DNA from: Bacteroidetes bacterium SB0662_bin_6
GTDB lineage: Bacteria > Bacteroidota > Rhodothermia > Rhodothermales > VXPQ01
Length of the DNA stretch: 64,000 nt
NCBI GenBank assembly: GCA_009839485.1
Contig: VXPQ01000011.1
Location: 16,460-80,459 of the forward strand
Direction: 5' to 3'
Within the stretch, counting starts at the first letter, position 1. The number at the start of each line of letters is the position of its first letter. Position numbers and translations under genes: made by a program. Below the pieces are notes generated by a model that worked only from the letters and a program-made list of their open reading frames with translations, was not told where the DNA came from and searched no databases. Of the stretch, positions 44,316 to 52,645 are shown piece by piece.

Positions 44316-44364
44316 CCAAAAACACAATTACCCCATTGAGTAAAATCACTCAACAGGGTAATTG
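44316..44364 (-). terminator. Rho-independent terminator of the small lipoprotein gene
   Basis: Inverted repeat CAATTACCC (44325-44333) / GGGTAATTG (44356-44364) with an inner pair TTGAG/CTCAA. On the minus strand it is followed within two bases by TTTTT (44322-44318). It lies 42 bp past the stop of the lipoprotein gene. Confidence 0.75.
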
Positions 44365-44405
44365 ACCGGACACAGGCGACGCGCACCCACCCTATCGCGC
44401 TACGC

Positions 44406-44789
44406 CTAATGCACCCGTATAGCCAATGCCTGACCGCGCCGTCCGCTCTCTCCAAAACCGCTGTAAGGATCGCCGGATATTCTGATTTCTCCACCCAGGT
44501 CCGTCTGGCCGAGTAATACCACGCCGTTCGCACCCAGGGCGCCCGCCGCCTCGCGCAGCTTGTCGATCAGCTTGCTCTCCGTGGTAATGTTTTCGAAGGT
44601 CTTGCCGTAGAGCAGCGCAACGCGCGTGTGCTCCGGCAGGTCGTCCCGCTCGAAGAACACCTGCACCTCAGGACCCGGCACCGGGGCATACCCCGGTCCC
44701 GTGTCCAGCATGGTATGGTTTATGCTGACGCAGCCGGAAACCAGCACGGCGAGTACGAAGAAAAGGGGAATGCTTGCGTAGGCTTTCAT
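44406..44789 (-). CDS. Small lipoprotein (hypothetical)
   Basis: 127 residues with lipobox LAVLVSGC (Cys 20). The mature part has a small alpha/beta appearance: VQVFFERDDLPEHTRVALLYGKTF, a helix SKLIDKLREAAGALGANGVVLLGQ, and a final ALAIRV strand. This resembles envelope lipoproteins of the DUF4156/YbjQ-like type, but the family is not certain. It has its own terminator. Confidence 0.65.
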   Translation of the reverse strand: MKAYASIPLFFVLAVLVSGCVSINHTMLDTGPGYAPVPGPEVQVFFERDDLPEHTRVALLYGKTFENITTESKLIDKLREAAGALGANGVVLLGQTDLGGEIRISGDPYSGFGESGRRGQALAIRVH

Positions 44790-45138
44790 GTCGTTACCTC
44801 CGTGGCGATGTCATGAACCGTTTTTCCGGCCCGCCGGCTACATTTCTTTTCCGATACGACCCGTGCATCGGAATATACCAACGGCCTTGTTTACTGTACC
44901 ATGATTCTCGAACAATATCCGTGCCAAAAACCGGAATAATCCGTCATTTCCGGTTTCACTCGACCGGAATACCCATCGTCAACCAACACGAACAGCAAAC
45001 CGGCGCCGCCGCCGTGGACATGCAGCGATACGGCGCAGTCCCCGGTGCAAGGCATCCTCCCGCACAGCGTTCCAGGCGCAGGGCAGCATCCTGTATCTAC
45101 ATATTCCCGTTCCCGGAAGAACGGTGCGATCAGCCCGA
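44790..45138. other. Gap between small lipoprotein and cupredoxin genes
   Basis: 349 bp without a convincing gene. One Cys/His-containing minus-strand reading (44891-45055, 54 codons, with MPCTGDCAVSLHVHGGG) is noted but has no start signal or family match. The region should hold the promoter of the lipoprotein gene. Confidence 0.4.
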
Positions 45139-45678
45139 TCAGGTTACGATCATCGTACCCTGCATCAGGGTGTGGTGACCGATATAAGTGCAGATATAAC
45201 GATAGGTCCCCGGTTCCGAGGGAGCCTCGAACGTAACCTGCACGGTCTCGCCGGGCTGTGCGAGCGGCGTGGCCGCCAGAATCGCCTCATCCTCCGGAAC
45301 GAATCCACTCGCCTCGCCGGCAGCGATGGCCGCCATCCCGACCCGGTTGGCCACATCGTCTTCATTCGACGAAAGTATGACGACGTTGTGCAGCATGATA
45401 TCGAGGGTCGCCACATTCTCCAGGGTCAGGTTGACCGTCTGTCCGGACTGGACGGTAAACGAGGTCGAGGCCTCATCAAACGCTATCGTATCGCCGGCAG
45501 GGCGAAGAACGACTTCGGCGACATCCATGCCGCTGTCGGCAGAAGCCATATCGCTTTCGGCAGCGGCATCGCCGGCATCGGAGGCAGCAACATCGCCTTC
45601 AGAGGCAGCATCGCCGCCGCATGCGGCAAGCAGGAGCGCCAGCAGGGAGAACAGGCACAGGAATCGGGAGGACTTCAT
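45139..45678 (-). CDS. Azurin-like cupredoxin lipoprotein
   Basis: 179 residues with lipobox LLALLLAAC (Cys 20). A low-complexity Ala/Ser/Asp linker (about 22-52) leads to a cupredoxin domain. Copper ligands fit the azurin/auracyanin spacing exactly: H97 in MLHNVVI, then C163-x4-H168-x3-M172 in ICTYIGHHTLMQG. It is a mobile or tethered blue-copper electron carrier in the periplasm. Lies 268 bp from the HmuY gene. Confidence 0.87.
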   Translation of the reverse strand: MKSSRFLCLFSLLALLLAACGGDAASEGDVAASDAGDAAAESDMASADSGMDVAEVVLRPAGDTIAFDEASTSFTVQSGQTVNLTLENVATLDIMLHNVVILSSNEDDVANRVGMAAIAAGEASGFVPEDEAILAATPLAQPGETVQVTFEAPSEPGTYRYICTYIGHHTLMQGTMIVT

Positions 45679-45946
45679 AATGCAGATCCGTTGAGGTTGG
45701 TTGGAAAAAAGAACCGAACGCGCCGGAAAACCCGCCGGTCCGGGAGGCTATCGAAGAAAATCCGGAAAGCACAGCCTTAAGTATAATGCTTTTTGCGGAG
45801 TAAAGAGGACAGATCGGATCATCTTTCACCTCATCTCCACATCGTCGGCAAGCACCATACGAATCACCCGACTTTCCCCGGCACGCTACGGAGTCAACCG
45901 TTCTGCGCCCCACTCAATGGCGCAGGGGCGACATGACCCGTTTCCC

Positions 45947-46657
45947 TCATTCCGAGGTCAGGTCCCGGGAACCGTCGGGCCTGAGGACATACTCGAACGT
46001 ATAATACCGGGACGGAACCGATGCATCGGGGGGATCCGGATTGTTCTGGTAATAACTCAGAATCCGTATTTTCGCATAGTTTCCGCTCGCTGTCTTGAGC
46101 ACGATGGTGCGGCCCGGAATAGGCGAGAGCAGCATGGTCCCGGCATTATAGTTGTACCACCCGTTGTCCGAGCCTGTGCAGATTGCATAGGGCGAACCGG
46201 GAACGGGACCGACGGGCGTGAAGACCTCCGGGCAGGAGGTGTTCTCTCCGTCGGCAATATAGCCCCCTTCGGGCGCTTCGACGACCTCGGCGAAGGGCTG
46301 CGCAAGCATCTGCGCCGCCGCTTCGCCCGGCCCGCTCGTGCCCCCGTTGAAAATGATTGTCGTGCCTTTGAAACCGATATCCCACGCGGTCGATGTGGAA
46401 TCGCGCTGCCGGGTGGCGGCATCCGTCTGAGACGAGGGAATAAGTATCGAACCCGCTTCGAGGTCGTATAGCGTAAACAGGTTGTTGCTGATCGAGGCCC
46501 CCGTGTCGGGGTCGCGGCCCGAAGCCGGATCGGCCGGGACATTCTCAGCCATTTTCACATCGAGAATGACCGGCTCCGGCTCGGCATCGGTGCTGTCGCA
46601 GCCGGTTAACAGGAAGAGAAACCCGAAGAATATGGAAAAGGCAACAGGTGTTTTCAT
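45947..46657 (-). CDS. HmuY-family haem-binding lipoprotein
   Basis: 236 residues from the ATG at 46657, with lipobox FLLTGC (Cys about 18). HmuY traits are STAWDIGFKGTTIIFNGGTSG (about 93-113), GRTIVLKTASGNYAKIRILSYY and the closing YTFEYVLRPDGS. HmuY proteins take haem at the surface and hand it to a HmuR receptor, which is encoded 35 bp upstream in the same operon. The haem-binding residues cannot be assigned by eye. Confidence 0.85.
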   Translation of the reverse strand: MKTPVAFSIFFGFLFLLTGCDSTDAEPEPVILDVKMAENVPADPASGRDPDTGASISNNLFTLYDLEAGSILIPSSQTDAATRQRDSTSTAWDIGFKGTTIIFNGGTSGPGEAAAQMLAQPFAEVVEAPEGGYIADGENTSCPEVFTPVGPVPGSPYAICTGSDNGWYNYNAGTMLLSPIPGRTIVLKTASGNYAKIRILSYYQNNPDPPDASVPSRYYTFEYVLRPDGSRDLTSE

Positions 46658-46691
46658 GGTACGGACGGTCAGGGTTTCAGCGTTGGTGGCG

Positions 46692-48830
46692 TCATAGCGT
46701 GAGGCGGAGAGCGGCGTAAAGCCGCCGTCCGGGAAGCGACGGTACAAGGGTCGGGCGCGTAATGTCGAGCACATTATCCACGCCAAGCTGGATCTCGGCG
46801 TCAGCCGGGCCGAGAGCCGGAACTGTCTTGGTAACGGTCGCATCGAAAACGGCATAGGGCGCTACGAACTCGTCGTCGCGGTTGGCCAGCGCGTTGCCGT
46901 CGAGATCGCGGTAGCCGTAGCGGCTGCGCCAGCGTCCCCGAACACTGGCGGTGAGACCAAACGGCGTGTGCGCATACACTGTGCGGAATGTCGCCGTATG
47001 AGGCGAACGCCCGAACATCCCGCCGTAGTCGCCCGGGCCAAGGCGGTACTCCCGCCCGGACGGATTGCGTCCGAATACGGTACCGGTTTCCAGCGCTTCG
47101 ACCACCTCACGGTCGCGCGCCTGGAGAAACTGATAGCCGAGAATGATATCAAGCCGGCTCCGTCGGCCCGCGATCGCCCGGATGGTCGCATCCGTCTCGA
47201 TGCCCCGCGTGTAGATCCGCGCAAGGTTGAAATAGCCGAAAACGAATTGCCCGTTCGTCTTTCGCGCGATCGGCTGGGTCTCGATGAGATCGCGCACGTT
47301 GTTGTGGAAAGCATTGACCGAAAAAGCCAGCCGGGGGAACGGCTCGATCGAACCGCCTATGTTGACCGCAACGGAACTTTCGGCCCGGATCTCTTCAAGC
47401 GTAGCAGGATCGAAAAAAAGATGATCGATAACTCCTTCCGCCTGCAACTGCGCGACCCCTTCCTGCACCCGGGTGGCGCCAAAGACGGAGTACCCCGCCG
47501 CGGCATTGGTGAAAGCAAGGTAAAATTGCCGGAAAGCCGGCGCCTTGAAACCACTCCCCACACTCAGCCGGAAGCGCAGGTTGTCCGCCGGATGAACAAG
47601 GAGGGCGATTTTCGGAGTCAGCCGCGCGGCGTAGTCGGAGTGAGCATCGAAGCGGGCGCTTGCGCTCACCTCGACCAGACGCAGCGGAAGCCATTCATGC
47701 TGGGCAAAGGCATAGGTCTGGTTCGCCGCAGGACGTTCGCCGTCGGCGTCCGGTCCGTAGCGGTCGCCCCCCAGGCGTTCCTGCACCGCGCCCCCGCCCA
47801 GGCTCGTGAGATGACGCCCGTTCCAGAGTGCATCGAGTTGGGTTTCGGCCTTGAGATAGTACTGGTCAAAATCGTCCTCATAGGTGAGCACCCCGTCGCG
47901 CTGGCGACGGTAGCGGGTCTCGGTCCGGTAACGCGCTCCGTAGAGCGTCGTCGTGAGCCGTAAACGATCGGAGAGCCGAATCCGGGCTTCCGGGTGCAGA
48001 CTCCAGTCGACGCGGCGTCCCTCATCGTCGTAGCGCACTTCGGTGCCATCGGCGCTCAGCGCGAAGGCTCCTTCCTGATCCTCTACGGTCGCCCGGGCTC
48101 CCAACCGAAGCAGCACCCGATCCGAGAGGGCAAAGCGGCTACGCCAATCGGCCGTCCAGTCGGTGAAAGCCGGGCTGGTGGTCCCGAACGATGCAGGCGT
48201 GAGGTCGTAGCCCGCCGAAGCATACCGGTTGAAAAGCAGGCGCGCGCCCGCCCGCTCGCGCCCAGCTTCGACTTCGGCCGTAAAGTCCGTCGTACCGAAC
48301 GAACCGAACCGGCCGCCAAGAGCACTGCGAAAACCTTCGGCCGCAGGCGCCGTGATAAGATTGACAACACCCGCAAGCGCTTCGCTTCCATAAAGCGACG
48401 ACGACGGGCCGCGCACGATTTCGACCCGATCCAGACCCTGTACGGTCAACCGATTCAGGTCGAGGGTACCTGCCGTCCGCCCGATGACCGGTTCGCCGTC
48501 CAGAAGAATAAGCGTGTAGTCCGGCGCAAAACCCTGCACCTGCAACCCGGTGCCATGGTCGTCGAACAGGGCAAGGCCGGGAACCGTTACAAGGACATCG
48601 CTCAGACGCACAGCCCCTTGCATCTGCATGGTTTCGGCCAGAACGACCGTAGTGGGCACGGCCACATCCTCGAGCGCCTTCTCCGAGCGCGTCGCGGTCA
48701 CGACGATAGGCGACATCTCGACAACGCGAGACGAATCCGCTTTCACGGAATCGGCTGGAACTTGCTGCGCGCGCGCCGTCAGCGAAGGAATCACTAAGAC
48801 GAGCGCCAAAAAAAGGCGGGGCAGCCTCAT
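46692..48830 (-). CDS. HmuR-type TonB-dependent receptor (haem uptake)
   Basis: 712 residues with signal peptide ending TARAQ. A TonB-box-like segment (VVEMSPIVVTATRSEKALED) is followed by a plug (about 45-160, with LILLDGEPVIGRTAGTLDLNRL and IVRGPSSSLYGSEALAGVVNLIT) and a barrel ending LYAALRLTL. No STN or carboxypeptidase-like domain. Its pairing with a HmuY gene points to haem as ligand. A palindrome resembling an iron-regulator box lies 31 bp upstream of the start. Confidence 0.87.
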   Translation of the reverse strand: MRLPRLFLALVLVIPSLTARAQQVPADSVKADSSRVVEMSPIVVTATRSEKALEDVAVPTTVVLAETMQMQGAVRLSDVLVTVPGLALFDDHGTGLQVQGFAPDYTLILLDGEPVIGRTAGTLDLNRLTVQGLDRVEIVRGPSSSLYGSEALAGVVNLITAPAAEGFRSALGGRFGSFGTTDFTAEVEAGRERAGARLLFNRYASAGYDLTPASFGTTSPAFTDWTADWRSRFALSDRVLLRLGARATVEDQEGAFALSADGTEVRYDDEGRRVDWSLHPEARIRLSDRLRLTTTLYGARYRTETRYRRQRDGVLTYEDDFDQYYLKAETQLDALWNGRHLTSLGGGAVQERLGGDRYGPDADGERPAANQTYAFAQHEWLPLRLVEVSASARFDAHSDYAARLTPKIALLVHPADNLRFRLSVGSGFKAPAFRQFYLAFTNAAAGYSVFGATRVQEGVAQLQAEGVIDHLFFDPATLEEIRAESSVAVNIGGSIEPFPRLAFSVNAFHNNVRDLIETQPIARKTNGQFVFGYFNLARIYTRGIETDATIRAIAGRRSRLDIILGYQFLQARDREVVEALETGTVFGRNPSGREYRLGPGDYGGMFGRSPHTATFRTVYAHTPFGLTASVRGRWRSRYGYRDLDGNALANRDDEFVAPYAVFDATVTKTVPALGPADAEIQLGVDNVLDITRPTLVPSLPGRRLYAALRLTL

Positions 48831-48860
48831 GGAGGGAGGGCTTGACTGGTAATACTTTGT

Positions 48861-48879
48861 ATTTAGACTTAATCTAAAT
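48861..48879. promoter_or_regulatory. Iron-box-like palindrome upstream of hmuR/hmuY
   Basis: Arms ATTTAGA (48861-48867) and TCTAAAT (48873-48879) are exact inverses with a 5-bp centre (CTTAA). The site is in an AT-rich stretch directly upstream of the haem receptor start. Its TTTAGA/TCTAAA halves resemble DtxR/MntR-type and, less, Fur-type operators. Regulator identity is inferred. Confidence 0.55.
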
Positions 48880-48971
48880 TATAATGTATTTGGATGCACC
48901 TTTATGAATTTATTATAGAGAGTGTCCGGCCTTTCCCGCCACGCTACAGGATCACCCGTTCCACATCACGC

Positions 48972-50330
48972 TCAACCGCCGAACAGATTCTCGTGTACAA
49001 AAGCGTTGCGAAATTTGCCGTCCGGGTCGTATTCCCGGAGTAATTCCCTGAAGGCAGCGACCTTTTCGTACCGCGATTGCAACCGGTCCGGCGCCATCGT
49101 GAACAGTTTTCCCCAATGCGGACGCGCTCCAAAGGGTTCGAGCGCGTCTTCGATCACGGGAAGGAGTTCCCGGAGCGCATCCCAGTCCTGCTCCCAGGTG
49201 CAGTGAAAGGCAACGCTGGGCCGGTCGAAGCACATACTCATCCACAGGTCGTCCCGGTCGATGGTGCGCACCTCCGAGATCATCAGGAGCGAACCAAACC
49301 GTTCGCCCATGTCCTGAAAAATTCTCGCTACGTCTCGCGCGTGTTCCCGGGCAACAAAGTATTCGCTTTGCAATTCCTTGCCGCTGCTCGGGGTAAAATC
49401 CATTCGGAAATGCGGCAGGCGCTCATACCAGGGGCCGGGGACGCCCATCTGTTCGGTGCAATTCACCGCCGAGAGTTCGAGGATCGGATGCACATTCCTC
49501 GTCGCCAGGTTGGCGCCGAAAAACACGGGTTCCGCCTCGAACGCATCGTCCCCCGCTATCCGCTTGATCCAGACCTGATTTACCGTGTCCGATTGCCAGT
49601 CCGTGAACAGGCTCACGCTGTAACCGCTCGACATGATTTCATCGAAATGATCGTCCAGCGAAACCACCGGGAGGTCCAGGTAGACATGCTGGATCATGTC
49701 GAAGGCGGGCTGGAGGTCCAGCGTAACTTCCGTAACCACGCCGAGGCTGCCGAGGCCCACGACCGCTCCGGCGAATCGTTCGCCGTCCTCCTCACGGGAG
49801 AGAGTGACCAGATCGCCGTTCGCATCGATGAACGTGATTGCGGCGACCGCCGTGGCCAGATTCCCGTTCGCCACGCCCGAACCGTGGGTGGCCGTAGCAC
49901 AGGCGCCCGCCACGGAGATATGCGGCAGGGAAGCCAGGTTGTGCAAGGCATACCCCCTTTCCTGAAGATAGGGAGCAAGATCGCCGTAGCGCATACCGGC
50001 ACCCACGGTTACCCTGTTCGCCGCCTCATCGAGATGCACCACCTGATTGAGATGCTCAAGAGATATTTGCGCCTCGGTGCTGTCCGCAATGGCGTTGAAG
50101 CAATGACGCGAACCAAGCGGACGAACCCTGGGCGTGTTCCTCACGAGGTCCTGCGCCTCGGCAACCGTCTGCGGCAGATGCAACCGGTCCGTAGAGTAGG
50201 TAAGATTGCCCGCCCAATTCGTCCGGGGCGGAAGAGTGGCGATTTCTTCCGGCCTGCAGGAGGCCAGTGGAGAAAGAATACCGCCCGCCACGAGGGCGGA
50301 ACATGTTTTCAGGAAGGTTCTTTTGTCCAT
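48972..50330 (-). CDS. FAD-linked oxidase, alditol/L-gulonolactone oxidase family
   Basis: 452 residues with an N-terminal export signal and a possible lipobox (GGILSPLASC). The FAD domain includes RPLGSRHCFNAIAD, where H76 matches the covalent-FAD His of alditol oxidases, then VTVGAGMRYGDLAPYL and SVAGACATATHGSG. The C-terminal ALO-type domain has FHCTWEQDWDALRELLPVIE and HWGKLF and ends DPDGKFRNAFV. It likely oxidises a sugar alcohol or aldonolactone with O2 outside the cytoplasm. Confidence 0.85.
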   Translation of the reverse strand: MDKRTFLKTCSALVAGGILSPLASCRPEEIATLPPRTNWAGNLTYSTDRLHLPQTVAEAQDLVRNTPRVRPLGSRHCFNAIADSTEAQISLEHLNQVVHLDEAANRVTVGAGMRYGDLAPYLQERGYALHNLASLPHISVAGACATATHGSGVANGNLATAVAAITFIDANGDLVTLSREEDGERFAGAVVGLGSLGVVTEVTLDLQPAFDMIQHVYLDLPVVSLDDHFDEIMSSGYSVSLFTDWQSDTVNQVWIKRIAGDDAFEAEPVFFGANLATRNVHPILELSAVNCTEQMGVPGPWYERLPHFRMDFTPSSGKELQSEYFVAREHARDVARIFQDMGERFGSLLMISEVRTIDRDDLWMSMCFDRPSVAFHCTWEQDWDALRELLPVIEDALEPFGARPHWGKLFTMAPDRLQSRYEKVAAFRELLREYDPDGKFRNAFVHENLFGG

Positions 50331-50461
50331 TCTGTTTTGCTGTGCTGATAGACGACACGGCTCGCAAGCACGAATATACCGAACGGTTCCGTGTATTGCG
50401 GTACAATGCGTTCGCTATTATCCTTAGGATACGCTGATCAGATACGAAAACCCCCTGCATT

Positions 50462-51232
50462 ATGACCTTCGACGGGAAAATCGTGGTCGTCACCGGAGCC
50501 GCCCAGGGAATCGGGGCCGCCGCCATGGAACTGTTTCTGGAAAAGGGCGCGCGCGTAGCCTGCCTGGACGTTGCCCCTGCAAAAGAAGGGGATGCGGAAA
50601 ACAGTATGCATGTCCAGTGCGACGTATCGCAAGCGGATCAGGTGGCGCGGGCTTTCCGGCAGGTGCTCGACCGGTTCGGACGCATCGACGTACTCGTCAA
50701 CAATGCGGCGGTCCAGACGTACGGCACCGTCGAGGAAACGTCCGAGGAAGAGTGGGACCGCGTGCTGGCCGTCAATGTGAAGGGAGCCTTTCTGTGCGCA
50801 AAACAGGCGCTCCCCAGCATGACTGCCCAGCGGAACGGCGTGATCGTCAACGTATCGAGCGTACAGGCAATGATGAGCGAAGAGCATGTGGCCGCTTACG
50901 CCACCAGTAAGGCCGCCATGCTTGGTCTTACGCGCAGCATCGCCGTGGATTACGCACCGTACAACGTCCGCTCGTCCGCCGTGTGTCCGGGCAGCGTGGA
51001 CACGCCGCTCCTGCAATGGGCGGCGGACCAGTCCGGCGACCCGGAAGCCATGATGAACGAAATCCGGGGCATGCACCTCCTGAACCGGGCGGCCGATCCC
51101 GGCGAAATCGCCCATCTGATCGCCTATCTGGCAAGCGACGAAGCCAGCTTCATCACCGGGCAGGCCTTCCGGATCGACGGCGGCCTCGGCGTCAAGATCG
51201 GGGGCGCCTTCCGGGGAAAACAGAAGCGGTAA
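50462..51232 (+). CDS. SDR-family NAD(P)-dependent oxidoreductase
   Basis: 256-residue classical SDR: TGAAQGIGAAA (about 12-22), NNAA, the Ser in VNVSSVQAMMS, and YATSKAA with catalytic Tyr and Lys; PG near 180 (VCPGSVDTPLL) and the ending FITGQAFRIDGGLGVKIG. It is encoded divergently from the FAD oxidase, with 131 bp between starts. It may act on a related sugar or polyol, but the substrate is unknown. Confidence 0.88.
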   Translation: MTFDGKIVVVTGAAQGIGAAAMELFLEKGARVACLDVAPAKEGDAENSMHVQCDVSQADQVARAFRQVLDRFGRIDVLVNNAAVQTYGTVEETSEEEWDRVLAVNVKGAFLCAKQALPSMTAQRNGVIVNVSSVQAMMSEEHVAAYATSKAAMLGLTRSIAVDYAPYNVRSSAVCPGSVDTPLLQWAADQSGDPEAMMNEIRGMHLLNRAADPGEIAHLIAYLASDEASFITGQAFRIDGGLGVKIGGAFRGKQKR

Positions 51233-51302
51233 CAGCGCGTTCACCGGATGGCCGGATACCCTGTCCGGCATAGCAGGCCCTGTCAGTAAACGGAGTACAT
51301 GC

Positions 51303-52553
51303 ATGGCGGACCGTATCCGGAAATGCTGCATCGCAATCCTTGTGCTGTTCGCGGCTGGATGTAATCCGCTCGACGACTTCGAGGCGGGGCCGCTCGGCGC
51401 GGTCGAGATCAGCGAGGATGAACCGATACGGATTCGTTCGCTGTTCCCCATTACCGGGCCCGCATCGTCCCACGGCGCATCGCTGGGACAGGCCATTGAA
51501 CTGGCCGTGCGGGATTTCGGAACCATTCATGGCCGCACGGTTGACCCCGGACAGCCTGTGGACGCCATGTGCTCGCCTGAGGGAGGCCGGACGGGCGCCG
51601 AACAGATCGTCGCGGACCGGCAGATAGCAGGGGTCATCGGCACAGCGTGCTCGGCCTCGGGCGTGACCGCCTCGCCGGTGATGAGCAAGGCGGGATTCAC
51701 GATGATCTCACCGGCCAACGCATCGCCGTTGCTTACTTCCGATCTCGAAGGCAATGCGGGAATGCATTACCACCCCGGTTACTTCCGCGTCGTCACCAAC
51801 GACCTCTACCGGGGACGGGCTGTCGCCGATTTCGCCTGGAAAGAACTGGGGCTGCGGCGCATGGGGGCCGTGCATGACGGCGACCCCTACACCACAGCTC
51901 TTGTGAGCGCATTCGGCAGTGCATTCCGCACACTCGGCGGAGAAGTCACGACGGCCGGAATCGCAAAAGGCGATACGGACATGACCGCTGTGCTCGCGGA
52001 ATTCTCGGCAGCCGGAGCAGAGGGTATCTTCGTCCCGCTTTTCCTCGCGGAAGGCTCGCTTTTCGTCGAGCAGACGAGGGAATTCGACAGCCTGGAAGAT
52101 GCAGCGCTCATCACGGGCTCAGCCATGCTCGTACCGGAATTCCTTGGCTCGCCGCAGTCGGAAGGCATGTACTTCGCGGGACCGGTGTTGGAACACGGCC
52201 CGGAGGCCAATGGCGTCACCGGGAAAAACGCCGACGCGGTGCTTGCGGCATTCGAGAATACGTACGGCGGCGCGCCGGCCTCCCCATACTGGGCGCACGC
52301 CTACGACGCCGCCACGCTGTTGCTCGCCGCCATCGAATCCGTCGCGGTGGAGAAAGGCGAAACGTTATATGTGGACCGCCTCGCGCTGCGCCAGGAGATC
52401 GCAGCCACCACCGGCTTTCAGGGCATCATCGGCGTACTCTCCTGCGATGATTTCGGAGACTGTGGCACCGGGCGCATCAACATCTACCGCCACCTGGATA
52501 CGAGCGTTACGGATGCCGCACAATTGCCGGTGGTATACCGGTTCGAGCCGTGA
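51303..52553 (+). CDS. Branched-chain amino-acid-type ABC substrate-binding lipoprotein (orphan)
   Basis: 416 residues with lipobox LVLFAAGC (Cys 20). The body is a type I periplasmic-binding fold of the LivJ group: IRIRSLFPITGPASSHGASLGQAIELAV, VIGTACSASGVTASPVMSKAG (start of the Ser/Thr-rich ligand loop), and YWAHAYDAATLLLAAIE. No permease or ATPase genes of the Liv type lie nearby, so it either pairs with a transporter elsewhere or acts as a sensor. Confidence 0.83.
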   Translation: MADRIRKCCIAILVLFAAGCNPLDDFEAGPLGAVEISEDEPIRIRSLFPITGPASSHGASLGQAIELAVRDFGTIHGRTVDPGQPVDAMCSPEGGRTGAEQIVADRQIAGVIGTACSASGVTASPVMSKAGFTMISPANASPLLTSDLEGNAGMHYHPGYFRVVTNDLYRGRAVADFAWKELGLRRMGAVHDGDPYTTALVSAFGSAFRTLGGEVTTAGIAKGDTDMTAVLAEFSAAGAEGIFVPLFLAEGSLFVEQTREFDSLEDAALITGSAMLVPEFLGSPQSEGMYFAGPVLEHGPEANGVTGKNADAVLAAFENTYGGAPASPYWAHAYDAATLLLAAIESVAVEKGETLYVDRLALRQEIAATTGFQGIIGVLSCDDFGDCGTGRINIYRHLDTSVTDAAQLPVVYRFEP

Positions 52554-52645
52554 GGCCGGGAAGCACTGCCGCCACTCGTTGAATCGTTCTTGAAAACCGT
52601 AGCCCGACGCCTTACTTTACAACAAACAAAGCAGTATGAGCCGCG

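Noticed and set aside
44891..45055. 54-codon Cys/His-containing minus-strand frame
   Set aside because: Attractive composition but no ribosome-binding site, no family match and no conservation evidence available.
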